From positions 1-42,650 of the forward strand of contig JAIBAX010000041.1 of the NCBI GenBank assembly GCA_019694955.1: 42,650 nucleotides of DNA, given 5' to 3'. Made by a program: the position numbers and the translations under genes. The notes beneath the pieces were generated by a model, which made no database searches, was not told where the DNA came from, and was given only the letters and a program-made list of their open reading frames with translations. Position 1 is the stretch's first letter. The number at the start of each line of letters is the position of its first letter. Below are positions 23,788 through 31,190 of this stretch, one piece after another. The DNA comes from Chitinophagales bacterium. Lineage in GTDB: Bacteria; Bacteroidota; Bacteroidia; Chitinophagales; JADIYW01.

Positions 23788-24564
23788 ATGGCAGCAAAAA
23801 TTACCATAGTAAAAATTGGTGGGAACGTTATAGATGATAACCAACTGCTGACTACATTTTTGGAGAAATTCTCTCCTATTGAAGGAGACAAAATACTCAT
23901 TCATGGTGGTGGAAAAATTGCCACACAATACGCAGAGCAATTAGGCATTGAAACACAAATGGTCAATGGCAGAAGAATTACCAATGATCAAATGTTAGAT
24001 GTCGTCACCATGGTTTATGCCGGACTAGTCAATAAAAAAATGGTCGCACAGTTACAGGCATTGAATATCAATGCTATTGGCATTTGTGGTGCCGATGGCA
24101 ACCTCATTCAAGCTAAAAAAAGAGTGCACCCAGAGATAGATTTTGGCTTCGTCGGTGATATAGAACGAGTGAATACATCCCTCCTTCTACACCTCATCGA
24201 CCAATCGCTAATGCCTGTCATTTCCCCGATAACACACAATACCTCCGGCAATCTCCTTAATACCAATGCGGATACCATCTGTTCATCAATAGCACTGGCA
24301 TTAGCAAAGGAAAGAGAAGTCTCCGTTGTCTTCTGTTTTGACAAATTGGGATTATTAAAAGATATAAAAGATGAATCTTCCCTCATAAAAAACATTCAAT
24401 ACAAACAAATAAAATCGCTCGTTGATGAAAAAATTATTGTAGAAGGTATGATTGCCAAAGTAGAAAACATTGCCCATTTATTAGAAAACCATATTTCCGT
24501 TGTCAGGCTTTGTCATGCCACCCACATCGACGAACCAGAAATGGGTACTACTTTTACAAGCTAA
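23788..24564 (+). CDS. argB: N-acylglutamate kinase
   Basis: A 258-residue amino acid kinase that phosphorylates N-acylglutamate. It has KIGGNVIDD (about 8-16), LIHGGGKIATQYAEQLG, the MVNGRRITND substrate loop, AIGICGADGNLI, and the NLLNTNADTICSSIALAL region near the C-terminus. It is a short type without an N-terminal arginine-sensing helix, so feedback inhibition by arginine is less likely. ATG at 23788 is preferred to the TTG at 23776. argE' follows after 5 bp and argH after that, so the three form one transcript. Confidence 0.94.
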   Translation: MAAKITIVKIGGNVIDDNQLLTTFLEKFSPIEGDKILIHGGGKIATQYAEQLGIETQMVNGRRITNDQMLDVVTMVYAGLVNKKMVAQLQALNINAIGICGADGNLIQAKKRVHPEIDFGFVGDIERVNTSLLLHLIDQSLMPVISPITHNTSGNLLNTNADTICSSIALALAKEREVSVVFCFDKLGLLKDIKDESSLIKNIQYKQIKSLVDEKIIVEGMIAKVENIAHLLENHISVVRLCHATHIDEPEMGTTFTS

Positions 24565-24569
24565 CGCAT

Positions 24570-25640
24570 ATGGACGAAATCATCATTGATTTATTACAAA
24601 AAATTATTGGCACACCTTCCCATTCCAAAGAGGAAACGGAAGTTGCAACGCTCATTAGAAATTTCCTCCAAGAAAGAGGCATTCCTTATGAAATGCGATT
24701 AAATAATACTTGGTGCTATAACAAATACTTCCAACCCGAACTACCGACAATACTATTAAATTCTCATATCGATACGGTGCGTCCAAATGCCAACTGGAAA
24801 ACAAACCCTTATGAAGCACGCATTGAAGAGGGTAAACTTTTCGGATTAGGCAGTAATGATGCCGGAGGCGCTTTAGTGTGTCTTCTCGGCGCATTTTTAC
24901 ATTTCTATGAAGACGATGGGCTTCCCTTCAATCTACTCTTTGCTGCCACCGCAGAAGAAGAAATCTCTGGAAGAAACGGCATTGAAAGCATGCAAGACAT
25001 CACACAAAAATGTTCATTTGCCCTTGTTGGAGAACCTACGGAATTACATATGGCCATCGCAGAAAAAGGATTAATGGTGGTGGACGGTGTCGTAACAGGA
25101 AAATCAGGACATGCCGCCCGTGAAGAAGGCGACAATGCCATCTATCTCGCTTTAAAGGATGTTGCCTTTTTCAAAGATTACCAATTCCCAAAACAATCAG
25201 CAACCTTGGGCAAACTAAAAATGTCGCTAACCATCATTCAAGCCGGCACACAACACAACGTCGTTCCGGGGAGTTGTCAGTACACTGTGGACATTCGGAT
25301 GATACCGGAATATGGATTTCAAGAAGTATTAGATATCATTCAGCCACAAATCAACGGAATACTCACACCACGATCTATGCGTCTAAAACCAAGCTTTTTG
25401 CCACCACAACATATACTCCATACCGTTGCACAAGAATTAAACATTCCAACCTTCGGCTCATCGACTTTATCGGATCAGGCATTATTAAATATCCCTAGCG
25501 TAAAAATTGGTCCCGGGAAATCAGAACGCAGCCATACAGCCGAAGAATTCATTTATTTATCAGAATTGCATGACGGCTTGGAAACATATATTCAAATCAT
25601 TTCTACGCTGAAAAGACATATTATAAAGCAAAACAATTAA
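24570..25640 (+). CDS. argE': M20-family deacylase, N-succinyl/acetylcitrulline deacylase
   Basis: A 356-residue zinc-dependent deacylase of the M20/ArgE family. The metal and catalytic residues are visible: His66 and Asp68 in LNSHIDTV, Asp97 in GSNDAGGA, the Glu pair E130/E131 in TAEEEISG, then GEPTELHMAIAEKG. A His near the C-terminus lies in ERSHTAEEF. With a transcarbamylase that uses acylornithine, the acyl group is removed after carbamoylation, so the substrate should be N-succinylcitrulline. The ATG at 24570 is 5 bp after argB. argH follows after 9 bp. Confidence 0.88.
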   Translation: MDEIIIDLLQKIIGTPSHSKEETEVATLIRNFLQERGIPYEMRLNNTWCYNKYFQPELPTILLNSHIDTVRPNANWKTNPYEARIEEGKLFGLGSNDAGGALVCLLGAFLHFYEDDGLPFNLLFAATAEEEISGRNGIESMQDITQKCSFALVGEPTELHMAIAEKGLMVVDGVVTGKSGHAAREEGDNAIYLALKDVAFFKDYQFPKQSATLGKLKMSLTIIQAGTQHNVVPGSCQYTVDIRMIPEYGFQEVLDIIQPQINGILTPRSMRLKPSFLPPQHILHTVAQELNIPTFGSSTLSDQALLNIPSVKIGPGKSERSHTAEEFIYLSELHDGLETYIQIISTLKRHIIKQNN

Positions 25641-25649
25641 CTTGGTTTC

Positions 25650-26999
25650 ATGAAAAAATTGTGGTCAAAAAACACAGAAGCACAACACCCGTGGAAGGAA
25701 AAGGTAGCACATTTCACTATCGGCAAAGACAATGAAACAGACATGATATTTGCAGCATATGATGTCTTAGGGACGTTGGCACATGTAGAAATGTTGGTTT
25801 CACAAGGGCTGATGCTCGAACAAGAATGGCATAAAATAAAACCGGCTCTTATCCGTATTTACAATGATATCTTATTGGGCAATTTTTCTATTTCTGAAGG
25901 CGTAGAAGACATTCATTCAGAAGTAGAATTCAGGTTAACGGAACAGCTAGGTGATGTAGGCAAAAAAGTGCATAGTGGTAGAAGTAGAAATGACCAAGTC
26001 ATCTTAGACCTAAAATTGGTAACAAGGGCTAAAATCGAGGCGTTGGTATCAAATATTCAGGGACTCTTTGAATTACTGCTCGAAAAAAGTGAAACATTCA
26101 AACATATCCTGCTTCCGGGTTACACACATCTCCAAATTGGCATGATATCTTCTGCTGGTTTGTGGTTAAGTGCCTATGCCGAAAGCCTTACTGATGATTT
26201 GGAGATGTTGTTGGCAGCATTTAAAATCGTCAATAAAAATCCACTAGGCTCAGGTGCTGGATATGGTGGTTCTCTCCCTTTAGACAGAGATAAAACAACC
26301 GATTTACTAGGGTTTGAGGCGTTGAATATCAACGCTGTATATGCACAAATGACAAGAGGAAAGATGGAAAAGGCTACCGCTTCAGCACTGGCAGCTGTTG
26401 CTTCAACGCTTTCTAAGTTTGCCATGGACATCACCCTTTACCTCAGCCAAAATTTTGATTTCATCAGCTTTCCCAACGAACTGACAACAGGCTCCAGTAT
26501 TATGCCACATAAAAAAAATCCAGATGTCTTTGAATTAATACGTGCTAAGTCGAATAAAATTCAAAATCTCCCCAATCAACTGACATTAATCACCAATAAT
26601 CTGCCGAGTGGCTATCATCGCGATATGCAAGAAATGAAAGCCGTATTTTTGGAAGCTTTGGAAGAAACATCGCAATGTGTTGAAATGATGACCTTTATGT
26701 TGGAACACATTTCCTTAAGAGAAAATATCCTCGAAGATAAAAAATACCTCCCTTTGTTTTCCGTGGAAAAGGTCAATCAGTTGGTGCAGGAAGGCGTACC
26801 TTTCCGGGATGCATACATACAAGTAGGTTTGGCTGTTGAGCAAGGATTATTTGAGATGCCCAAATTATTGCCACATGCACATATTGGCTCAAAGGATAAT
26901 TTGCAGTTGGAACGCATTAAAATAGGCTTCCACACTGTTGTAAAGCAGTTTCCTTTTGACAAAATACAGAAATCCTTAAAAAAATTAGTTTCAGAATAA
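25650..26999 (+). CDS. argH: argininosuccinate lyase
   Basis: A 449-residue lyase that releases arginine and fumarate. The superfamily signature GSSIMPHKKNP is at 281-291. HSGRSRNDQ (108-115), GYTHLQ with His160, and NPLGSGAGYGGSLPLDR (197-213) are present. The order of motifs and length match the family. It is the last gene of the arginine cluster, 9 bp behind argE'. No terminator with a T-run is clear after it. Confidence 0.96.
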   Translation: MKKLWSKNTEAQHPWKEKVAHFTIGKDNETDMIFAAYDVLGTLAHVEMLVSQGLMLEQEWHKIKPALIRIYNDILLGNFSISEGVEDIHSEVEFRLTEQLGDVGKKVHSGRSRNDQVILDLKLVTRAKIEALVSNIQGLFELLLEKSETFKHILLPGYTHLQIGMISSAGLWLSAYAESLTDDLEMLLAAFKIVNKNPLGSGAGYGGSLPLDRDKTTDLLGFEALNINAVYAQMTRGKMEKATASALAAVASTLSKFAMDITLYLSQNFDFISFPNELTTGSSIMPHKKNPDVFELIRAKSNKIQNLPNQLTLITNNLPSGYHRDMQEMKAVFLEALEETSQCVEMMTFMLEHISLRENILEDKKYLPLFSVEKVNQLVQEGVPFRDAYIQVGLAVEQGLFEMPKLLPHAHIGSKDNLQLERIKIGFHTVVKQFPFDKIQKSLKKLVSE

Positions 27000-27016
27000 A
27001 CTTTTTGGCAAGTGAT

Positions 27017-27047
27017 TTGTAATTGATTAATATTACAATTATTTTCG
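27017..27047 (+). promoter_or_regulatory. promoter TTG-N20-TATTTTCG
   Basis: TTG at 27017-27019 and TATTTTCG at 27040-27047 with a 20-nt spacer. The -7 box has one mismatch. It lies 23 nt before the ATG at 27071. Confidence 0.42.
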
Positions 27048-27070
27048 TACACTAAAATTTAATTATAACC

Positions 27071-27892
27071 ATGAAGAAATTATTCATCATTACTATCGCA
27101 GCTATCGGTTTGCTATCTTTCAAAAAACCGGAAAAAACCATGGGTGCCATCGAAATCATGCAGAAAGCACTTACTGCAATGGGATCAGTAAAAACACTTA
27201 CTTATAAATTCTATTCTCAGGAAAGATTTAAGGGTGGTGTTATTGAAAAAAGTGAAGTGGATTTTAAGATCATTGCCTCCCCATTCAAAGTATATGCAGA
27301 TGCGAAATTGCCTGAAGCAGCGCAGCTAAAGTATGAACCTGCAAAATCCTCAGAGGTAAATGTAAAAAAAGGTATACTAAAGGTTAATTTAAAACCCACA
27401 GCTGGTTTGTTAATGAAGCAACAACATAATCCTATCTCTAGATCTGGTTTTGCACATATGAAAAAAATCTTAGACAAAAGTGTCGCCGCCAGAAAAGGTG
27501 AGGATTTGAATCAGTTCGTTAAGCTGATTGGTTCTGTTAACTACGATGGCAAAGATTGTTACAAAATCGAATTGAACGACACCAAATATGGCACTACAGA
27601 ATATACCATCAAGGAAGGAGAAACCATCTGGAAAATCTGTGAGGCAAAAGCCATTCCTGAATATAAAGTGAAAGAGTTGAACAATTGGATGGACTATGAT
27701 GATATGACAGCAGGTAAAAAAATAAAAATACCTACTTCATACGCCAAAAAAACCACCCTATATATAGATAAAACTACTAACCTTCCTATCTACCATAAAA
27801 TGGAAGACGATAAAGGTATGTATGAAACGTATGAGTTTAAATCATTAAAGCTAAACCCAACACTTACCGCTGCCGATTTTGAGTTTAAATAA
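27071..27892 (+). CDS. secreted DUF1571/LolA-like protein with embedded LysM module
   Basis: A 273-residue exported protein with a signal peptide, MKKLFIITIAAIGLLSF. Residues about 25-170 and 235-273 form a beta-rich body that resembles DUF1571/outer-membrane lipoprotein carrier-like proteins (VKTLTYKFYSQERF, VDFKIIASPFKVYA, YETYEFKSLKLNP). Between strands, at about 178-222, lies a LysM-like segment that begins YTIKEGETIWKIC and ends MTAGKKIKIP, which should bind peptidoglycan or another GlcNAc polymer. A strong terminator follows. The domain reading is mine; a profile search would settle it. Confidence 0.65.
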   Translation: MKKLFIITIAAIGLLSFKKPEKTMGAIEIMQKALTAMGSVKTLTYKFYSQERFKGGVIEKSEVDFKIIASPFKVYADAKLPEAAQLKYEPAKSSEVNVKKGILKVNLKPTAGLLMKQQHNPISRSGFAHMKKILDKSVAARKGEDLNQFVKLIGSVNYDGKDCYKIELNDTKYGTTEYTIKEGETIWKICEAKAIPEYKVKELNNWMDYDDMTAGKKIKIPTSYAKKTTLYIDKTTNLPIYHKMEDDKGMYETYEFKSLKLNPTLTAADFEFK

Positions 27893-27915
27893 CACAAATA
27901 TTAAAGATACCTATA

Positions 27916-27953
27916 AAAGGGAAGAGCGCTTTGCTTTTCCCTTTCTTATTTTT
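27916..27953 (+). terminator. intrinsic terminator after the LysM-containing gene
   Basis: AAAGGGAA-G-AGC (27916-27927) pairs with GCT-T-TTCCCTTT (27933-27944) as a 12-bp stem with one wobble and a 5-nt loop, followed by CTTATTTTT. It lies where an upstream start of the next ORF would be, and so argues for the later ATG. Confidence 0.8.
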
Positions 27954-27971
27954 AAGAACTCAGCAACATGG

Positions 27972-28406
27972 ATGTTTTTTGGGTTATGCATAGTAAACTT
28001 TCTTTACGGATGTACCGCCACAATAAATGGTGTAAAATGGTATCGATTTTTTATCTTTATATGGTTAATATTTGGGCAACTGCTTAGTTTTCAAAATAAA
28101 AGAATTATACCTTCCGTTTTTTTATCGGTATTGTTTTGCTTTCACACTATACTTGCATTTCATGTACCCTATTTTTTGCCATTAACTTCTTCATTATTAG
28201 CTCTTTTACTTAATTTTGTTTGTAACCTTCCTCTATCTTCAAAAAGTGGTGTAGGTTTTGCCATGCATGGATTTATCATTGGTATTCTTGGCATGATAAT
28301 ACATCTTTTGGCACCAGAAACAATTCATTGGTTAAGTTTTCCTTTTGCTATCAATATTTGGTTCTTGTGGGTTGGTACAAAACTGCTCATCAAATCTTTG
28401 TTATAG
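27972..28406 (+). CDS. multi-span membrane protein of unknown function
   Basis: I do not recognise this 144-residue protein. It has about five hydrophobic spans, for instance MFFGLCIVNFLYGC, FFIFIWLIFGQLL, IPSVFLSVLFCFHTILAF and FIIGILGMIIHLL. The frame is open back to 27879, but that region contains the terminator of the preceding gene, so the ATG at 27972 is preferred. If the earlier TTG were used, the product would have 175 residues. It may be co-transcribed with the RDD gene that follows. Confidence 0.55.
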   Translation: MFFGLCIVNFLYGCTATINGVKWYRFFIFIWLIFGQLLSFQNKRIIPSVFLSVLFCFHTILAFHVPYFLPLTSSLLALLLNFVCNLPLSSKSGVGFAMHGFIIGILGMIIHLLAPETIHWLSFPFAINIWFLWVGTKLLIKSLL

Positions 28407-28537
28407 TTCTTTTTTCAATACTTTCTTGTCACCACGAAAGAAAAACACTTCCCCCGACGCTTTTATCACCTCAACAACCTTGGCAATCCGCAGATTTTTA
28501 CAATGCCAGAAACATTTTTTTTACCAGAATGGATTTT

Positions 28538-28545
28538 TATTTTTA
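28538..28545 (+). promoter_or_regulatory. possible -7 box TATTTTTA before the RDD gene
   Basis: One mismatch to TAnnTTTG, 37 nt before the ATG at 28583. No supporting -33 element was found. Confidence 0.25.
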
Positions 28546-28582
28546 CATTTCACTCCACTACAAATTAGATAAAACGAATCAC

Positions 28583-29491
28583 ATGACCAAAAAAATCACT
28601 TTTATCTCATACACCTTAGCCATATTTGGGTTATTAGCAGAAGCGTTGGCTGTCCTTAACATTAATGGTGGAAAACATGCAATGGAATTCAGTAACCTTA
28701 AGTCGTTTTTACGTTGTGTAAATATTGATTTTTTTGGATTAGGAACATTTCCTTTTCTACAACTTAATGTTTTTAATACACTTTTCTTCCTTTTACTATT
28801 CATCGGCGCAATACAATTTTCAGTAATGGAGGGAAAAAAAACTAAGCTTTTACAATTTTTGTTTTCTATTGTTCTGATTAAAAATTTCACCTATGTTATA
28901 GATTATATCTATTTTTTGGCGTTAGTCAAAGAATACAATTATCATTGGTGGACTACAATATTTATTATTAAAGATATTATTCTTGTTTATGTTTCTTATT
29001 TTGTTTTAAACAATATTAATCCTATAAAAAGGAAAATAGCCAATACCGATAATGACCAAATCGTAGATTATATTCATGCTTCAAAGTGGCAACGATTTTT
29101 TCATTTCTTTGTTGACACCTTATTGTGCTTATTACTTTTAACAGGTTTTGTCCTTGGGTTAGCACCTAAATTTTGGATAAATTCTGACCTCGGAGACCTT
29201 ACTACAATATCACTAATTTATATAATTTCAAGTCTGATATATTTCCCATTTTTTGAATACATCTTAGGAGCTACACCTGCTAAATTCTTTACTCAAACAA
29301 TTGTTGTAAACGAAAATGGTGAAAAGCCTTCATTTAAATCTATCGTTATTAGAACACTTTCAAGGCTTATACCTTTTGATGGGTATTCATTTTTTTTCAC
29401 GCAAGGTTGGCATGATATTATTTCTAAGACACAAGTTATTAGATTAGATACTGAGTTAAATGATGAGTTAACAAATAGTGAAAATTATTAA
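28583..29491 (+). CDS. RDD-domain membrane protein with extra N-terminal spans
   Basis: A 302-residue protein. The N-terminal 150 residues hold four probable spans (TLAIFGLLAEALAVL, FNTLFFLLLFIGAI, FLFSIVLIKNFTYVI, IFIIKDIILVYVSYF). The C-terminal half (about 170-285) is RDD-like: WQRFFHFFVDTLLCLLLLTG, then the EYILGATPAKFFTQTIVV segment (GATPAK replaces the usual GxTxGK) and a final LSRLIPFDGYSFFF. ATG at 28583 is chosen; ATG at 28529 is possible. The role is unknown. Confidence 0.7.
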   Translation: MTKKITFISYTLAIFGLLAEALAVLNINGGKHAMEFSNLKSFLRCVNIDFFGLGTFPFLQLNVFNTLFFLLLFIGAIQFSVMEGKKTKLLQFLFSIVLIKNFTYVIDYIYFLALVKEYNYHWWTTIFIIKDIILVYVSYFVLNNINPIKRKIANTDNDQIVDYIHASKWQRFFHFFVDTLLCLLLLTGFVLGLAPKFWINSDLGDLTTISLIYIISSLIYFPFFEYILGATPAKFFTQTIVVNENGEKPSFKSIVIRTLSRLIPFDGYSFFFTQGWHDIISKTQVIRLDTELNDELTNSENY

Positions 29492-29594
29492 TCCTCAGAG
29501 ATCTGGAAAATTGCACTTGGTTAGAGTCGCATTGAATGGATTTGACAGTCCTTTTGGAATATTCTTTTTATTTTGGGAATTGTATGGTTTATAA
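29478..29594 (+). CDS. possible small ORF or gene remnant
   Basis: A 38-codon frame from GTG at 29478 overlaps the end of the RDD gene and continues through VRVALNGFDSPFGIFFLFWE to TAA at 29592. The middle looks protein-like and membrane-spanning (SPFGIFFLFWELYGL), as if it were the tail of a lost membrane protein. There is no promoter box. Nothing else codes in the 320-bp gap 29492-29811 apart from this and the promoter at 29800. Confidence 0.2.
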   Translation: MKIINPQRSGKLHLVRVALNGFDSPFGIFFLFWELYGL

Positions 29595-29799
29595 TAGCTT
29601 TTTCAAGTGATAATCAAAGTTAATGGTAGTGTACTTTCCCATTTTTCATTTAATCAAATCTTTCCAAATCTTTGAATATTATTTTTTGTAAAAATACATT
29701 CAACATAAATGCAATCAATGCAAAACATATACAGTACTTTCCTAAAAACAATGTATAAATTATCCCTAACGCCAGATATAGAAATAAAAACTTTTAGTA

Positions 29800-29807
29800 T
29801 ATATTTG
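29800..29807 (+). promoter_or_regulatory. -7 box TATATTTG of the orphan antitoxin
   Basis: Exact TAnnTTTG match ending 4 nt before the ATG at 29812. No TTG at the -33 position. Confidence 0.45.
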
Positions 29808-29811
29808 TTCT

Positions 29812-30066
29812 ATGATTGCTCGAATCGAAATTAACACTACAGAACAGGCGGAAGCCTTAAGAGCCTTTGCAAAGGCTCTTAAAATGAAAATTCAGATAAA
29901 TTCGAATGACAACCATTCAGGAGTTTCAGATTGGTTTGATGAATTGACTGAAAATCAAAAACGTTTATTAGAAAAAGGAGAGCAAGACTTAAAAGAAAAT
30001 AGAACTTATACACATCAGCAAATAGAAGAAAAAATTAAAAACCACCTTGAACGTAATTTTAAATGA
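29812..30066 (+). CDS. antitoxin-like protein, DUF2683-type
   Basis: An 84-residue acidic-basic helical protein. The N-terminus TTEQAEALRAFAKALKMKIQI resembles the ribbon-like start of DUF2683-type Bacteroidetes antitoxins. The C-terminal part (ENQKRLLEKGEQDLKENRTYTHQQIEEK) resembles the toxin-wrapping tail of RelB/ParD-like antitoxins. Its stop codon overlaps by ATGA with a second frame that reads like the start of a RelE/ParE toxin, the normal operon layout. That second frame ends after 18 codons, so the antitoxin is now probably an orphan. Confidence 0.65.
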   Translation: MIARIEINTTEQAEALRAFAKALKMKIQINSNDNHSGVSDWFDELTENQKRLLEKGEQDLKENRTYTHQQIEEKIKNHLERNFK

Positions 30067-30119
30067 CACAAATTATTTGGTTAGAAACCGCTAAAAACAA
30101 AATCTCCACAATATCTTAA
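30063..30119 (+). pseudogene. truncated RelE/ParE-type toxin
   Basis: The frame starts with an ATGA overlap with the antitoxin and reads MTQIIWLETAKNKISTIS, then TAA. IIWLETAKN at the start is the typical first strand and helix of ParE/RelE toxins (I-W--TA---L--I). The remaining 70-80 residues are absent; the sequence runs on within 31 bp into the end of crcB. I read it as a decayed toxin, cut by deletion or rearrangement. Confidence 0.55.
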
Positions 30120-30149
30120 ACCATTTTAGTTATCCCCTTGAACTATATC

Positions 30150-30515
30150 TCAACGCAATCCACCTAACAAAACACCCAAATACGTCGCCGTAATACAAAC
30201 TGTACTGCTCAATAAAACATACAAAAATGCCATTTGAATATGCCCATTTTGTAACAACTGCACATTCTCCAAACTAAATGCGGAAAAGGTGGTAAATCCA
30301 CCCAAAATGCCCACCATAAAAAAATTGCGAAACTCCGGACTATAATGTTTACTCAAATTCCAAGCCACCCCAATTAGAAATGAACCAATGACATTTACCA
30401 AAAAAGTGCCCTTAGGAAAACCAACTACGGGATTTGTCAAAAGATACTTTGTGCAGACATACCTACCCAAACTCCCCAATGCACCACCTAATGCAACATA
30501 AAAAAAAGAAATCAT
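30150..30515 (-). CDS. crcB: CrcB/Fluc fluoride channel
   Basis: A 121-residue four-span membrane protein of the fluoride-export Fluc/CrcB family. The motifs are GGALGSLGRY near the start, GTFLVNVIGSFLIG, and GGFTTFSAFSLE, with the conserved Asn and the Phe pair region. It should act as a dual-topology dimer that lets fluoride leave the cell. The ATG at 30515 gives the family N-terminus; the longer open frame would overlap the divergent rluE-like gene. I see no fluoride riboswitch in the 33 bp between the two starts. A TATCTTCG box lies at 30541-30534. Confidence 0.9.
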   Translation of the reverse strand: MISFFYVALGGALGSLGRYVCTKYLLTNPVVGFPKGTFLVNVIGSFLIGVAWNLSKHYSPEFRNFFMVGILGGFTTFSAFSLENVQLLQNGHIQMAFLYVLLSSTVCITATYLGVLLGGLR

Positions 30516-30548
30516 TACCTTTACATTTTTTATCGAAGATAACATTTT

Positions 30549-31133
30549 TTGGCAACTACCTATTATATCGTCAACAAACCCTTTGGAATGCTCACCCAGT
30601 TCACTGGCGAGCTTGGGCAAACCACCTTAAAAGACCTACCTTTTACTTTTCCTAAAGACGTTTATCCCGTAGGAAGACTAGATAAAGACTCGGAAGGGCT
30701 TCTTTTGCTTACAAATGACAAAAGTTTGAATGCGCAATTGCTCCATCCTAAAAAAAATACTACAAAAACATATTGGGCACAAGTAGAAGGCATTATTGAA
30801 AACCAACAAATTATACAACTGCAAAACGGTGTTGACATTAAAGTTGAAGGGAAAATACATCACACTTTGCCAGCAAAAGTATCCACATTAGAAGAACCAA
30901 CCATTTGGGAGAGGAATCCACCTGTGCGCTTTAGAAAAACTGTACCAACAAGTTGGTTAGAAATTTCCATCGTTGAAGGGAAAAACCATCAGGTACGCAA
31001 AATGACGGCAGCGGTTGGACTTCCTACGCTGAGATTGATACGTGTAAAAATCGGCAACCTCACCATGGGTGATTTACCCAATGGAGCAGTAAAGGAAATT
31101 GATAAAGAAATGTTATTTAATTTATTATTTTAG
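30549..31133 (+). CDS. 23S rRNA pseudouridine synthase, RluE-like
   Basis: A 194-residue RsuA-family pseudouridine synthase. YYIVNKPFGMLTQF at 5-18, the catalytic Asp45 in PVGRLDKDSEGLLLLTND, the KTYWAQVEG strand and EGKNHQVRKMTAAVGLPTLRLIR with its final LR-RIG-like segment are family features. It lacks an S4 domain, as RluE does, so uridine modification in 23S rRNA is likely. The start is TTG: an in-frame stop lies just upstream, and the next ATG would remove the NKP motif. It is divergent from crcB. Confidence 0.85.
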   Translation: MATTYYIVNKPFGMLTQFTGELGQTTLKDLPFTFPKDVYPVGRLDKDSEGLLLLTNDKSLNAQLLHPKKNTTKTYWAQVEGIIENQQIIQLQNGVDIKVEGKIHHTLPAKVSTLEEPTIWERNPPVRFRKTVPTSWLEISIVEGKNHQVRKMTAAVGLPTLRLIRVKIGNLTMGDLPNGAVKEIDKEMLFNLLF

Positions 31134-31163
31134 TCCCAATTCCTATTTTTGGGAACGCTTTTT
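31134..31163 (+). terminator. possible terminator after the rluE-like gene
   Basis: TCCCAA (31134-31139) pairs with TTGGGA (31149-31154) around a 9-nt loop, followed 4 nt later by TTTTT. The stem is short, so the call is modest. Confidence 0.4.
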
Positions 31164-31190
31164 GAATAACATGTATTAAAATAGCTAAAT

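Noticed and set aside
23740..23790. TTG start of argB at 23776
   Set aside because: This TTG is part of a TATTTTTG promoter box, and MAAKITIVKIGG at 23788 is a normal kinase N-terminus.
27879..27971. TTG start of the membrane protein overlapping the LysM-containing gene
   Set aside because: The region holds a strong intrinsic terminator of the preceding gene; ATG at 27972 is more plausible.
28328..28582. N-terminal extension of the RDD protein overlapping the preceding gene
   Set aside because: The extension is low-complexity and overlaps another frame; the first membrane span begins after the ATG at 28583.
30516..30548. Fluoride riboswitch before crcB
   Set aside because: Only 33 bp separate the crcB and rluE-like starts, too short for the aptamer, and no core motif is visible.
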